Below are positions 37,755 to 46,946 of a DNA stretch of 64,000 nucleotides, piece after piece. The position numbers and the translations under genes were made by a program. Below the pieces are notes generated by a model. It was not told where the DNA came from. It saw only the letters and a list, made by a program, of their open reading frames with translations, and searched no databases. Position 1 is the first letter of the stretch; the number at the start of each line of letters is the position of its first letter. Source of the DNA: Corynebacterium kroppenstedtii (GTDB lineage: Bacteria; Actinomycetota; Actinomycetes; Mycobacteriales; Mycobacteriaceae); NCBI RefSeq assembly GCF_003243515.1, contig NZ_QFRA01000005.1, positions 47,463 to 111,462 of the forward strand. Reading direction: 5' to 3'.

Positions 37755-38393
37755 TCAGTACCAGGCAGGCTTGTCGCCGTCGGTACCCGGCTTGTCGATT
37801 CCGACGTTGGCGCGCGAGTGTTGGGTTGGGTCAGCGACGACTGACGCGATGAACGCAGCGACGGCCTTGCGCGACACCTCGGTTCCCTTGAACTGCTCAT
37901 CACGCTGGGTGAGCTCGTAATCGGTCTCGTCCTTATTGGTCAGCCACGCTGGGCGGACGATCGTGTAGTCCAGATCCGAAGCCTCAATGATGTCTGCCGC
38001 GCGGCGGTAAATCGTCAGCGCCTCGCCGCCGATGGCCTCCCGGTTCCAGGTGTTAAATTTCTCGGGCAGCTCATCGTAAGTTTCGAGTGCATCGACGAAA
38101 ATCAGGCGCGCGACCCCGGCCGTTTTCATGGCATCGACAAGTGCGCGTGCCTGCTCGTCGAGGTTTCCTGCAAGGTTGGCATAAACAATGTCCTGGCCCT
38201 TGAGCACTGCACCAAGAGCGTCCGCGTCGAGCACATCACCTTCGACGACGCGAGCTCCGTCGGGTGCATCGACTTTGGAAGCATTGCGGGCAAACAGTGT
38301 GAGGCTGTCCCCGTGGTCGGCCTGGTCCGCGATCATGGGGATGGCGTGGCGGGCGATCTGGCCGCTGGCGCCTAGGACGATAACGTTGGTCAT
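37755..38393 (-). CDS. NmrA-like NAD(P)-binding oxidoreductase
   Basis: 212 residues from the ATG at 38393 (AAAGGAG, 5-base spacing). NVIVLGASGQIARHAI is the extended-SDR glycine motif. YTIVRPAWLTNK is typical of the atypical SDR/NmrA group. Probably binds NADPH and reduces a quinone or acts as a redox sensor. Divergent from an MmyB-type regulator and followed by the two hydrolase genes, a common cluster in actinobacteria. Confidence 0.85.
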   Translation of the reverse strand: MTNVIVLGASGQIARHAIPMIADQADHGDSLTLFARNASKVDAPDGARVVEGDVLDADALGAVLKGQDIVYANLAGNLDEQARALVDAMKTAGVARLIFVDALETYDELPEKFNTWNREAIGGEALTIYRRAADIIEASDLDYTIVRPAWLTNKDETDYELTQRDEQFKGTEVSRKAVAAFIASVVADPTQHSRANVGIDKPGTDGDKPAWY

Positions 38394-38579
38394 GCTAACT
38401 CCTTTGTTGTCTTGCTTTTGTTGTGACATAACAACGCTGACTAACAACGTCTACATGTCCGAGAGTATTGACGGTTCGAAATGTCATCCAGGGGTTGACA
38501 GTGCCTGCCCGAGGGTGAGCTGTTGGGGAGTGCTCATAACCTATGGCTACGGAGTGGGCTCGTCATTACTGTTGAGGTT

Positions 38580-39464
38580 GTGTCCGCCAACACCGAACTG
38601 CGCGAGTTTCTTATTTCCCGTCGCGACAAGCTGCAGCCGGAGGAAGTCGGCTTACCGCGGGGTACCCGTCGTAGGGTGCCGGGGCTTCGGCGTGAAGAGG
38701 TAGCCTCACTCGCCGCCATCAGCGTTGACTACTACGTTCAGGTAGAACGTGGCTTGGCAAAAGGCGTTTCCGACGATGTACTGACCGCGATTGCGCGTGC
38801 CCTCCGACTGAACAATGCCGAACGCACGTATCTGTTCGAGTTGGCCGGCGAACGTTCCTCTCATCGACCCGCTCCCTCCCATCATTGTGCGAAACCGACG
38901 CCGACACGCTTGCTGCTCGGGTTAGAACAGTTGCTGGATGCCATGGTCGATGACCCAGCACTTGTCCAGAATGGCTCACTCGACATTGTTGCTGCGAACA
39001 AGCTCGGTCGCGCGTTGTATCGCCCAGTGTTTGAGAACAGGCCACGCCCGAACCTCGCGCGCTACGTATTCCTTGACGAGGATTCGCTGCGTTTCTTCGA
39101 CGATTGGGATGCCATTGCTGATGACGCCGTCGCCATGCTCCGCCTTGAGCAGGCACGCACACCAAGCCGGGTCATCGACGCGCTTATCACAGAATTGTCT
39201 CAGCAGAGCGACGCCTTCGATGTGCGCTGGTCCGCACGTGATGTCGCAGATCATCGACGGGGAACCAAGGTTGTGCATGACGCTGAGGTTGGCGAACTCT
39301 GGCTGCGCTACGAAGCCCTCGAAGTGGCGGGGAGCCCCGGTCTGCGGCTCCTGGGCTACACCCCCGAACCAGACCACCCAGCAACGCGCGATGGACTGCG
39401 TCTGCTTGCCACCATGGCTGCGACCAATTCCGCGAACAGCCCATCTGAACTGCAGCGACCGTGA
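38580..39464 (+). CDS. XRE-family regulator with MmyB-like ligand domain
   Basis: About 294 residues from GTG at 38580; upstream in-frame starts exist. The HTH is PGLRREEVASLAAISVDYYVQVERGLAKGVSD, the MmyB/PF13560 pattern. The ligand-binding domain (LLDAMVDDPALVQNGSLDIVAANKLGRALY to the C-terminus) is thought to bind a fatty acid. Such genes usually control the divergent dehydrogenase, here the NmrA-like gene 186 bases away. Confidence 0.88.
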   Translation: MSANTELREFLISRRDKLQPEEVGLPRGTRRRVPGLRREEVASLAAISVDYYVQVERGLAKGVSDDVLTAIARALRLNNAERTYLFELAGERSSHRPAPSHHCAKPTPTRLLLGLEQLLDAMVDDPALVQNGSLDIVAANKLGRALYRPVFENRPRPNLARYVFLDEDSLRFFDDWDAIADDAVAMLRLEQARTPSRVIDALITELSQQSDAFDVRWSARDVADHRRGTKVVHDAEVGELWLRYEALEVAGSPGLRLLGYTPEPDHPATRDGLRLLATMAATNSANSPSELQRP

Positions 39465-39608
39465 CCTGGGCGCTTAGCTCAGGCCACAAGGCTGGGTGCT
39501 TGGATGAGAGGCGCGAGCGGCCAACGTCATAGAGTGGTACGGACGATAACTCGCGGCACACAACGCCTCACGATATGTAGCACACATAGAGCCAAGAAAG
39601 AGGACCAC

Positions 39609-40298
39609 ATGACGTCTGCTGAATCCGACGGCACCTACCCCGTCATCGCAGTGGTAGCCGGTGAAGGGCCCACCGCAGTGTGGCATATCGACACCGACCC
39701 GCTAGCCAAAACAGGGCAGTTCGTCGGCGCGTGGATCGTCGGCACGGGGAAAACAAGCATCCAGCCTGGTGAGACGAACAATTTATCCTGGGCGGGAGCG
39801 AAACTCGATCAATCCGTTCTTCCCATGCTTATCGACGGTCACCCTGTGGTGGCGAACGACAGCGGCAGGAAGGCACTCGCCGCGATTGACGACAATGACG
39901 GTGGAAGCGTGACGCCTGACGGCGGAAGCGCGACGTGGAGCGTCGTCAATGTTGATGACACTGTCGCGGCGATCAAGGAAGCAGTGGCCTCGTATAAAGA
40001 GGCGCTCAAGGAAGAAAATGTGCGTCGGAAATCGGACGGCAAAAGCACGTTGAAGGGGCAAACGTACCCCGACGTCGCAGATGTGGAACCTGCTTATGAT
40101 GCCGCGGACGCGTTAGGCGTCGACAACCCGCTGGCTAAAGAGTGCTGGGCCTGGGCGGAGGGGGTGCGGCGGTTAGTGGACACCTGGAACGGTATCGATG
40201 CCCAGCGCCGGGCCAAAGCCACCGATTATTTGCAGCACTTTGGCAGTAAGGAGCCACGGCCGATTCTCCCGGTCACGCGCACAACTGAGGGCTCATAG
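39609..40298 (+). CDS. unrecognised cytoplasmic protein
   Basis: 229 residues from ATG at 39609 with AAAGAGGA upstream. Starts with YPVIAVVAGEGPTAVWHID, has a central low-complexity stretch (DDNDGGSVTPDGGS) and a helical C-terminus with WAWAEGVRRLVDTWNG. No signal peptide or membrane helix. Family not recognised. The next gene begins 72 bases downstream on the same strand. Confidence 0.6.
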   Translation: MTSAESDGTYPVIAVVAGEGPTAVWHIDTDPLAKTGQFVGAWIVGTGKTSIQPGETNNLSWAGAKLDQSVLPMLIDGHPVVANDSGRKALAAIDDNDGGSVTPDGGSATWSVVNVDDTVAAIKEAVASYKEALKEENVRRKSDGKSTLKGQTYPDVADVEPAYDAADALGVDNPLAKECWAWAEGVRRLVDTWNGIDAQRRAKATDYLQHFGSKEPRPILPVTRTTEGS

Positions 40299-40369
40299 GC
40301 GGTCCGACAAACCCAAAGTAGGGAACAATTGGCGCACCAGCCCCGGGATTTGTGTCTACCCTGGGTTTT

Positions 40370-41440
40370 ATGAGCACAAACACCGCCCGCGACGATGACA
40401 ACGTCATCGAACTGAGCGACTATGCCAGTCGCGCGCGCGGCGGTGACGGTAGCCATTTTCCTCAGAGCCAACGCGAACCCGTCCTCGGCGGGAATGAACC
40501 TGTCGCGCGGGAAGCCGCCAGTCTGGTGCTTTCTGTCCATCAGAGCGGTGGTGAGGGCCCTCAGTACCGAATCATCGGGATTAACGACGCTCTCCACGTC
40601 ACAGATTTTTTCACTGTGCTGGACACGTGCTTCGGGTGTGATGGTGATGCGGAGTGGACGGTTCGCGGGGGCGACGGAGCAGGTGGAGAACGCGAGGATA
40701 TCGTCGGTGATCAGTCGCTGTATGAGCTGCTCAACGCCCCTGGCGATACGCTCGATGTGACCCGCCGCCAACGCTCGGATGCGGACGCGAATGCTGGGGA
40801 CACGAACGTCGGCGAAGCGAGTACCGGGGACGCAAACGTCGGCGAGGGGAGCGTCGATAAGAATGTCGATGACCACGATGACCTGCACTTTCATATCGAC
40901 GTTGCTGAGTGCTATTTACGTGATCACGGGACTCCCGACGCGTTGTGTGTCGGCGGGGACGAGCACGCCGATTTAGATAGCATCAATGCAGAGCTAACTG
41001 GTGCCGCGACGACGCAGCACATTCTGCACGCGACGAAACCGACAATCCGTTCGGCCATCGAACGAAGTGGCATCTTCGATTTCATTCCGCTGCTCCAAGC
41101 TTTGGACTTAGGCCGAGAAACGAATGTGGACGCGGACACGCTGGCGCTATGCCGATGCCTCCCGAAGGAAAAGGACCCGGCCGGCAGGGATGCGGCGGTT
41201 GCCGAGATCATGGCCCAAGCAGCCCTGGTTGAAGGCCCTTTGCGAGCGGACATTATTGAAACGATGATGGAAGCGATCGGGTGGGTAGCCGACGACGGTT
41301 CGGAACTGAAACTTCCCGAGATTGACCATCTGGCCAGCGAAACTTTGCAGGTTTTCGAGCACATAGGGCTCACGGGGGACAAGCGATTGTCCTCGCTGGA
41401 ACGGCTTGAATTGTGCCGCGCAATAATCCGCGCGGACTAG
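40370..41440 (+). CDS. unrecognised acidic protein
   Basis: 356 residues from ATG at 40370. An N-terminal acidic part has an imperfect internal repeat, GDTNVGEAST/GDANVGEGSV (about 142-165). Two CxxC-like pairs (CFGC) occur near residue 90. A helical C-terminal part (about 260-350) has no known motif. No membrane helix. Forms a pair with the gene before it. Confidence 0.55.
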   Translation: MSTNTARDDDNVIELSDYASRARGGDGSHFPQSQREPVLGGNEPVAREAASLVLSVHQSGGEGPQYRIIGINDALHVTDFFTVLDTCFGCDGDAEWTVRGGDGAGGEREDIVGDQSLYELLNAPGDTLDVTRRQRSDADANAGDTNVGEASTGDANVGEGSVDKNVDDHDDLHFHIDVAECYLRDHGTPDALCVGGDEHADLDSINAELTGAATTQHILHATKPTIRSAIERSGIFDFIPLLQALDLGRETNVDADTLALCRCLPKEKDPAGRDAAVAEIMAQAALVEGPLRADIIETMMEAIGWVADDGSELKLPEIDHLASETLQVFEHIGLTGDKRLSSLERLELCRAIIRAD

Positions 41441-41553
41441 GTATCGGACTAGGTATAACGGCGCCGATAAGCTATGGCGGCGACGAGTCGGCCGTCGATG
41501 GACATGAGCCGGGGGAGGACCGTGAAGCGTAGTGAAGAGTAAGCTGCCAGGGC

Positions 41554-42165
41554 GTGAGTGAAACCAAGCCTGACCACCCAACCGATGATCACGCCGAGCC
41601 GGATCTGCTGACACCTAACCTATCGGGGGCTTTAGCTGCCGAGAGTGCCGCGATGGACGACGTTGATGCGGCGACGGAAAGCGGTGCCACAGCCACAGAC
41701 GCCCCAGCGTCACACGACACCGGAACACCCGGCACCACCGGCGTCGACGCACCGGCTCCGCAGGGAGCGAGTGTCCTCACTCACCTCTATAAATTCGTGA
41801 TCGCAGGCGGAATCTCCGCTGTCGTTGACTACGGCCTGACCATGATCATTCAGCATGCGTTGGGGCAGTTATACCCGCTGGCGAAGGCCATTGGCTTCAT
41901 CTTCGGCACCATCACGGCCTACATCATCAACCGACGCTGGACGTTCGAGGCGGAACCGTCGGCAAAGAAGTTTCTACAAACGATGTCTCTTTATGCGCTG
42001 ATGTTCGCCGTCCAGTGGGGGCTTGCGGTGTCAGTGAACCACCTTTTGCTTAACGCCGGGTCCAGCGCTTTCATCGCCGGTACCGTCGGTTATGTCATTG
42101 GTCAGGGGGTGGCCACCGCCGTGAACTTCGTTGTCCAGCGGTGGGTCATTTTTAAAACCAACTAG
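41554..42165 (+). CDS. GtrA-family membrane protein
   Basis: 203 residues from a GTG. A long disordered acidic N-terminus (about 1-70) precedes four membrane helices with the GtrA signature: FVIAGGISAVVDYGLTMII, YIINRRWTF, and NFVVQRWVIF at the end. GtrA proteins move or retain polyprenyl-linked sugars. The relative Rv3789 neighbours dprE1 in mycobacteria and helps arabinan synthesis; here it is in the same region but not adjacent. Possibly the same role. Confidence 0.85.
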   Translation: MSETKPDHPTDDHAEPDLLTPNLSGALAAESAAMDDVDAATESGATATDAPASHDTGTPGTTGVDAPAPQGASVLTHLYKFVIAGGISAVVDYGLTMIIQHALGQLYPLAKAIGFIFGTITAYIINRRWTFEAEPSAKKFLQTMSLYALMFAVQWGLAVSVNHLLLNAGSSAFIAGTVGYVIGQGVATAVNFVVQRWVIFKTN

Positions 42166-42180
42166 GGATCCGCCCACGGG

Positions 42181-42199
42181 GCCGCCTAGGCGGCTTTAC
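42181..42199. terminator. palindromic terminator-like hairpin between convergent genes
   Basis: A perfect palindrome GCCGCCTAGGCGGC at 42181-42194 followed by TTTA. It lies between the convergent GtrA and epimerase genes and could serve both strands. Confidence 0.55.
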
Positions 42200-42200
42200 C

Positions 42201-43685
42201 TCATTTCCCCAGCGTGTGGCGCAATGCCTCCTCCAGATCGGTGAAACGGAATGCGTACCCGTTCTTCTCCAACGCCTCGGGCTCCATCTTGACCGACGAG
42301 AGAGCGAGCTGATCTGCGCCCTCCTTACCCATCAGGACATCCGGCCCCACACGCGGCGTCGGAATAACAGACGGGCGGTGAAGAACCTTCGCCAGAGTGG
42401 AGGCGAACTCTTTTTGCTTCACAGTGTAGGGAGCAGCGGCATTAATCGGGCCTGACACCTCGGGGTTAAACGCGGACCAAATGTAGATCTGCGCCAGGTC
42501 ATCAATACCAATCCACGGCTGCCACATCTCACCGCCGTTCAGCGGGCCGCCACCACTCATAAGGTACAGCGGAAGCTGCGTGCCCAGAAGGCCTCCGCGG
42601 GCGGATAGCACCAGGCCAGTGCGGACGAGAACCACACGAATACCAGCCTCTTCTGCCTTCAGCGCGGTGCTTTCCCAGCGCTGGCAGACGTCGGCAAGGA
42701 AGTCATCCCCGGCGGGCGAATCCTCCGTAACCGTGCCCGCGTCGGCACCATAATATCCGCTGGCAGACGCGTTAATCAGCGTTGTCGGGCCACCATCCGA
42801 TGCGGCTTCCTTCATTGCGTCGACAAGCGTTGTAGTGGCGTCGATACGCGAATCAAGGATCGACTTCTTGTGGTCGTCAGTAAAGCGGCCCATTATCGAC
42901 GTCCCTGCCAGATTGATCACAGCCGACGCCCCCTTCAGGAGGGAGGGGTCAAGCGAACCCTTACTCGGATCCCACCGCTTATATGTCATGCCGGGAACCC
43001 GCGACGTGCGCGAACTACGCGTCAACGCGACAATATTGTGACCAAGCGAACGGAGGAGCGTCGAAATTGCCTGCCCTACCAGGCCTGTTTCGCCCGCAAT
43101 GACGAACGTCTGGGCGGTAGTCGGGTCGATGGCCCCATCTTTGTTAGCGGTACCACCCTTTTCGGCCGCGTCACGCAACTGCTGTTGGAAAGTTAGATCG
43201 ACTACAATCTGGCGGGTGCGGAATTCAAATGTCCGCTCCAGTTCCTTATCGATCTTCCGCTTGACCAGCCAATTCTTCCCCAGAACCGACGTCTTACCCG
43301 GAAGCTCCGCGGTCACCTGATCCTGAACAAGCGAGGACCCGCCGCCGGAATCGGAAAACGTGTCATCCGAAAACGTGTGGGTGTGCTCCCACGAATCCAG
43401 AGGTCCTTGCACCATCGTGTCCGTAAACGACTCGCCCGGCGTGTACGCGGTGTGGCGTGCCTTCCACTTCACCGTAGTCGAGACCGGCGCTAAGCCATCT
43501 AACCAGGGCAAACCTATTTCTAATTCAGTTTCAGAGCCCTCCGCGAGCCCCTTGCTCGGGCCCGACGTGAGCGTCGTCGAAAAGTCAGGGCACAAACGTG
43601 CAGCGCCACCGGCTGATTCGTAATACTTAACGACGTCACGACGGGGGAAGGGAATGCATGCGGTGTGTGAATATTCGATAGTCAT
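42201..43685 (-). CDS. TIGR01777-family epimerase with N-terminal SRPBCC domain
   Basis: 494 residues from the ATG at 43685 (AGGAGG upstream). Residues 1-160 resemble an SRPBCC/polyketide-cyclase fold, common in actinobacterial members. Then the NAD(P)-binding epimerase part: VIAGETGLVGQAISTLL near residue 190, INASASGYYG, VLVRTGLVLSARGG, and the QPWIGIDDLAQIY motif of SulA/YfcH-like proteins. Function unknown; membrane-lipid or cell-division roles have been suggested for relatives. Confidence 0.87.
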   Translation of the reverse strand: MTIEYSHTACIPFPRRDVVKYYESAGGAARLCPDFSTTLTSGPSKGLAEGSETELEIGLPWLDGLAPVSTTVKWKARHTAYTPGESFTDTMVQGPLDSWEHTHTFSDDTFSDSGGGSSLVQDQVTAELPGKTSVLGKNWLVKRKIDKELERTFEFRTRQIVVDLTFQQQLRDAAEKGGTANKDGAIDPTTAQTFVIAGETGLVGQAISTLLRSLGHNIVALTRSSRTSRVPGMTYKRWDPSKGSLDPSLLKGASAVINLAGTSIMGRFTDDHKKSILDSRIDATTTLVDAMKEAASDGGPTTLINASASGYYGADAGTVTEDSPAGDDFLADVCQRWESTALKAEEAGIRVVLVRTGLVLSARGGLLGTQLPLYLMSGGGPLNGGEMWQPWIGIDDLAQIYIWSAFNPEVSGPINAAAPYTVKQKEFASTLAKVLHRPSVIPTPRVGPDVLMGKEGADQLALSSVKMEPEALEKNGYAFRFTDLEEALRHTLGK

Positions 43686-43805
43686 AATTCTGCTCGTCCT
43701 CCTCGGTGATTGGGTTATGGACGGTGTGTGGCCCATTGTTGCAGAAACCCAGGGCACGCGTTGCCGGTACGACGAGGGAGGTAGGTAAAGCTCGGCCGTT
43801 GCGGA

Positions 43806-43856
43806 ATACCCGTGGGGGGTATAGCGTTGGACCTATCGGATACCCCTGGAGGGTAT
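43806..43856 (+). promoter_or_regulatory. two CsoR-type operators before copZ
   Basis: Two near-palindromes of 17 bp, ATACCCGTGGGGGGTAT (43806-43822) and ATACCCCTGGAGGGTAT (43840-43856), lie 34 bp apart. They match the ATACCC-N-GGGTAT pattern bound by copper-free CsoR. A TTGGAC (43827-43832) between them could be a -35 element, so binding would block transcription of copZ-copA-csoR. Confidence 0.8.
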
Positions 43857-43916
43857 GTGATCGCCCACGTGCCCGCGTGGACGTCGGTCAATAACAGCAA
43901 TATCGAGGAGATCGTG

Positions 43917-44126
43917 ATGACCACACGCAAGTACAAGATTTCGGGCATGTCCTGCAGCCACTGCGAACGCGCTGTTCGTGACGAAGTCAGCGAAATTCCT
44001 GGCGTTCACGTCGATGAGGTCAGTGCCGAGACTGGCATGTTGATTGTCAGCTCGGATGACGACATTAAAGACATGAAAGTTCTTGAAGCGGTGGAGGAAG
44101 CGGGTTACTCGGGCACGCGCCTGTAA
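43917..44126 (+). CDS. copZ: copper chaperone CopZ
   Basis: 69 residues from the ATG at 43917 (GAGGAG upstream). A single HMA fold with GMSCSHC (Cys13, Cys16) and the terminal EAGYSGTRL. It carries Cu(I) to the P-type ATPase encoded next. First gene of the copper operon behind the CsoR operators. Confidence 0.92.
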   Translation: MTTRKYKISGMSCSHCERAVRDEVSEIPGVHVDEVSAETGMLIVSSDDDIKDMKVLEAVEEAGYSGTRL

Positions 44127-44161
44127 AAACTGACCCGCCACACTAAAGGGAAGCGAGAGAA

Positions 44162-46618
44162 GTGCCACAATCAGTGACGACAAGTCCTGACACCACATCA
44201 CAGGATGCCATCGACGGCGTGACTATACCCGAGGGTTCGGTCATCGAACTCGACATCGGCGGAATGACCTGTGCCTCGTGCGCAAACCGCGTGGAACGCA
44301 AGCTCAACAAGCTCGACGGAGTGCAGGCCACTGTTAACTCGGCGACCGAAAAAGCCAAGGTCACAGCGCCGCCGACTGTCACCACCGACGACCTTATCCA
44401 GACAGTGGAAAAAGCTGGCTACACAGCGGCGCTCGAAGAACCCGCCGGGCCTGCTCATGACGGCACCGACGATTCCATTGCCGACGACGATCACGCGCCA
44501 GGCAACGGGACCTCTGGATCTGCACAGAGCGAAAGCCCGATTGAGCGAGAGACGGCGAACTTCCGGCACCGTCTGATTGTGTCCGCATGGCTGGCGATCC
44601 CTGTTATCGCGATGGCCATGATTCCCGCCCTGCAGTTCCGAAACTGGCAGTGGCTGTCCCTGACGTTGGCAGCGCCTGTCATTGTGTGGGGCGCGCTTCC
44701 TTTCCACAAAGCGGCCTGGACGAACCTCAAACACGGCGCGACCACCATGGATACGCTCATCTCGATGGGCACACTGGTGGTATTCGCATGGTCACTCTAC
44801 GCCCTGTTCTTCGGCCGAGCCGGTGAGTCAGGACTGAAGCACACCTTCACCATGATGGCTTCGCATACCGACGCGTCGGCCAATATCTACTTAGAGGTCG
44901 CCTCCGGTGTCACGCTATTTATCCTGGCTGGGCGCTATTTCGAGAAGAAGTCAAAGCGCGAGTCCGGGGCTGCCCTCCGAGCGCTACTCAATATGGGTGC
45001 CAAGGAAGTCACTCTTCTTGACGACGGCCAAGAAAAGCGGATTCCCGTTGAGAAACTGCAGGTTGGAAACACGTTTGTGGTCCGGCCCGGTGAAAAGATC
45101 GCGACGGATGGCGACATCGTAAGTGGCTCCTCGGCTATCGACGAATCCATGCTCACCGGAGAGTCCGTCCCCGCGGAAGTTGGCCCTGGCGACCACGTCA
45201 CCGGTGCGACGGTGAATACCAGCGGGCGGCTTGTGGTTCGTGCAACCCGCGTCGGCTCCGACACTCAGCTGGCCCAGATGGCTCGCATGGTCGAGGATGC
45301 TCAAACCGGGAAAGCCCAGGTCCAGCGCTTAGCGGACCGTATCTCCGGTGTTTTTGTCTCCACCGTGATCAGCATTGCTCTACTTACACTCGTCGTCTGG
45401 CTGGTGTTGGGGCACGGATTTGCCGCCTCCGTGACAGCCGCGGTCGCGATCCTCGTTGTGGCGTGCCCCTGTGCTCTGGGGCTGGCGACGCCGACAGCGT
45501 TGCTGGTTGGTACCGGTCGTGGCGCGCAGATGGGTGTGCTGATCAAGGGGCCGGAGGTCCTGGAATCCACCCGGAACATTGACACTGTTGTGCTGGATAA
45601 AACAGGCACCGTTACCACAGGAACAATGGCTCTGACCAGTGTTCATGCTGGTAGCACCTCATCCGATGATGAAGTGCTGACGATTGCTGGCGCAGTGGAA
45701 AGCTCATCGGAGCACCCCATCGCGCAAGCCATCGCACAGGCGGCGAAGGCGAAGGGGCTCGACGCCCCCGAGGTCACAGATTTTCAAAACAAGGAAGGAC
45801 GTGGCGTGCGGGCAGTCGTGGACGGCCACGACGTGCTCGTCGGTAAAGAATCCCTGCTCAATGAAGCGGGAGCCCCCTTGAACGATGAACTCCGGCGTGC
45901 GAAGAACGATGCTGAACACGCTGGGAAAACCGCCGTCGCCATTGCGTGGGACGGTGAAGCACGCGGGATTTTGGTTGTCGCAGACACAGTGAAACCAACC
46001 AGTGCCACAGCAATTAGCCAACTCAAAGGGCTCGGCCTCAACCCGGTCTTGCTGACCGGTGACAACGAGGTTGTTGCCAAGAGCATCGCCAAAGAAGTAG
46101 GAATAGACGACGTTAAAGCCGACGTTCTTCCCGCCGACAAAGTGCAGGTCATCTGCGGTCTTCAGGACCAAGGGAAAACCGTGGCCATGGTGGGCGATGG
46201 CGTCAACGATGCACCGGCGTTAGCTCAAGCAGACCTCGGTCTGGCTATGGGTACCGGTACGGACGTCGCCATGGAAGCAGCCCACATCACGCTCGTTCGC
46301 GGAGACCTCACCAGTGCCGTTGACGCGGTACGGCTCTCCCGGGCGACGCTCGCGACCATCAAAACCAACCTGTTCTGGGCCTTCGCCTACAACGTCGCCG
46401 CTATTCCGGTGGCAGCGCTGGGGCTTCTCAACCCTATGATCGCGGGAGCGGCCATGGCGTTCTCGAGCGTGTTTGTGGTGGGCAATAGCCTGCGGCTGCG
46501 CGGGTTCACCAGCGTCAATAGGAACGTCGGCACTCACACTGATAAGACCGATAGGAACGCAGGTACTCACACTGTCGAGGAGGAACGGGCACATGACAAC
46601 CCCATCAACCATAGGTAG
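44162..46618 (+). CDS. copA: copper-exporting P1B-type ATPase
   Basis: 818 residues from a GTG. One N-terminal HMA domain (GMTCASC, Cys37 and Cys40), an acidic linker, then eight membrane helices. The Cu site CPC is at 435-437, the phosphorylated Asp in DKTGT at 479-483, HP in SSEHPIAQA, and GDGVNDAPAL near the end. It pumps Cu(I) out using ATP. The C-terminal tail contains a tandem repeat (DRNVGTHT, DRNAGTHT). Overlaps csoR by 26 bases. Confidence 0.96.
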   Translation: MPQSVTTSPDTTSQDAIDGVTIPEGSVIELDIGGMTCASCANRVERKLNKLDGVQATVNSATEKAKVTAPPTVTTDDLIQTVEKAGYTAALEEPAGPAHDGTDDSIADDDHAPGNGTSGSAQSESPIERETANFRHRLIVSAWLAIPVIAMAMIPALQFRNWQWLSLTLAAPVIVWGALPFHKAAWTNLKHGATTMDTLISMGTLVVFAWSLYALFFGRAGESGLKHTFTMMASHTDASANIYLEVASGVTLFILAGRYFEKKSKRESGAALRALLNMGAKEVTLLDDGQEKRIPVEKLQVGNTFVVRPGEKIATDGDIVSGSSAIDESMLTGESVPAEVGPGDHVTGATVNTSGRLVVRATRVGSDTQLAQMARMVEDAQTGKAQVQRLADRISGVFVSTVISIALLTLVVWLVLGHGFAASVTAAVAILVVACPCALGLATPTALLVGTGRGAQMGVLIKGPEVLESTRNIDTVVLDKTGTVTTGTMALTSVHAGSTSSDDEVLTIAGAVESSSEHPIAQAIAQAAKAKGLDAPEVTDFQNKEGRGVRAVVDGHDVLVGKESLLNEAGAPLNDELRRAKNDAEHAGKTAVAIAWDGEARGILVVADTVKPTSATAISQLKGLGLNPVLLTGDNEVVAKSIAKEVGIDDVKADVLPADKVQVICGLQDQGKTVAMVGDGVNDAPALAQADLGLAMGTGTDVAMEAAHITLVRGDLTSAVDAVRLSRATLATIKTNLFWAFAYNVAAIPVAALGLLNPMIAGAAMAFSSVFVVGNSLRLRGFTSVNRNVGTHTDKTDRNAGTHTVEEERAHDNPINHR

Positions 46619-46946
46619 CGCATCTGAGCAGCAACTATGCCACGCGTGCCACGAAACCCACGCCCCCCACGGCTATATCTCAGAAAAAGAGCGATACCTC
46701 CACCGGATGAAGCGGATTGAAGGACAAGCGCGCGGGATCACAAAAATGATCGATGATGAAAAATACTGTGTGGACATCCTGACACAAATCAGCGCGCTCA
46801 CGAAAGCATTGCAAGCGGTTGGCCTGGGGTTGCTCGACGATCACCTCAATCACTGCGTACTCAACGCTGCCCAAGCCGGCGGCGACGAAGCCGAACAAAA
46901 ACTCCATGAGGCATCACAAGCCATCGCCCGGTTAGTGAAATCATAA
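46593..46946 (+). CDS. csoR: copper-sensing repressor CsoR
   Basis: 117 residues from ATG at 46593 (GAGGAGG upstream). The four-helix CsoR fold carries the Cu(I) ligands Cys59, His84 and Cys88, with the same spacing as Cys36/His61/Cys65 of the M. tuberculosis protein. It leaves DNA when Cu(I) binds. The N-terminus has an additional C-H-A-C-H-E-T-H cluster (16-23), unusual for the family. It should bind the two sites before copZ. Confidence 0.93.
   Translation: MTTPSTIGSASEQQLCHACHETHAPHGYISEKERYLHRMKRIEGQARGITKMIDDEKYCVDILTQISALTKALQAVGLGLLDDHLNHCVLNAAQAGGDEAEQKLHEASQAIARLVKS

Noticed and set aside
40790..40860. Tandem repeat in the gene at 40.4 kb as a separate element
   Set aside because: It is only two imperfect in-frame copies of about 30 bases, part of the protein.
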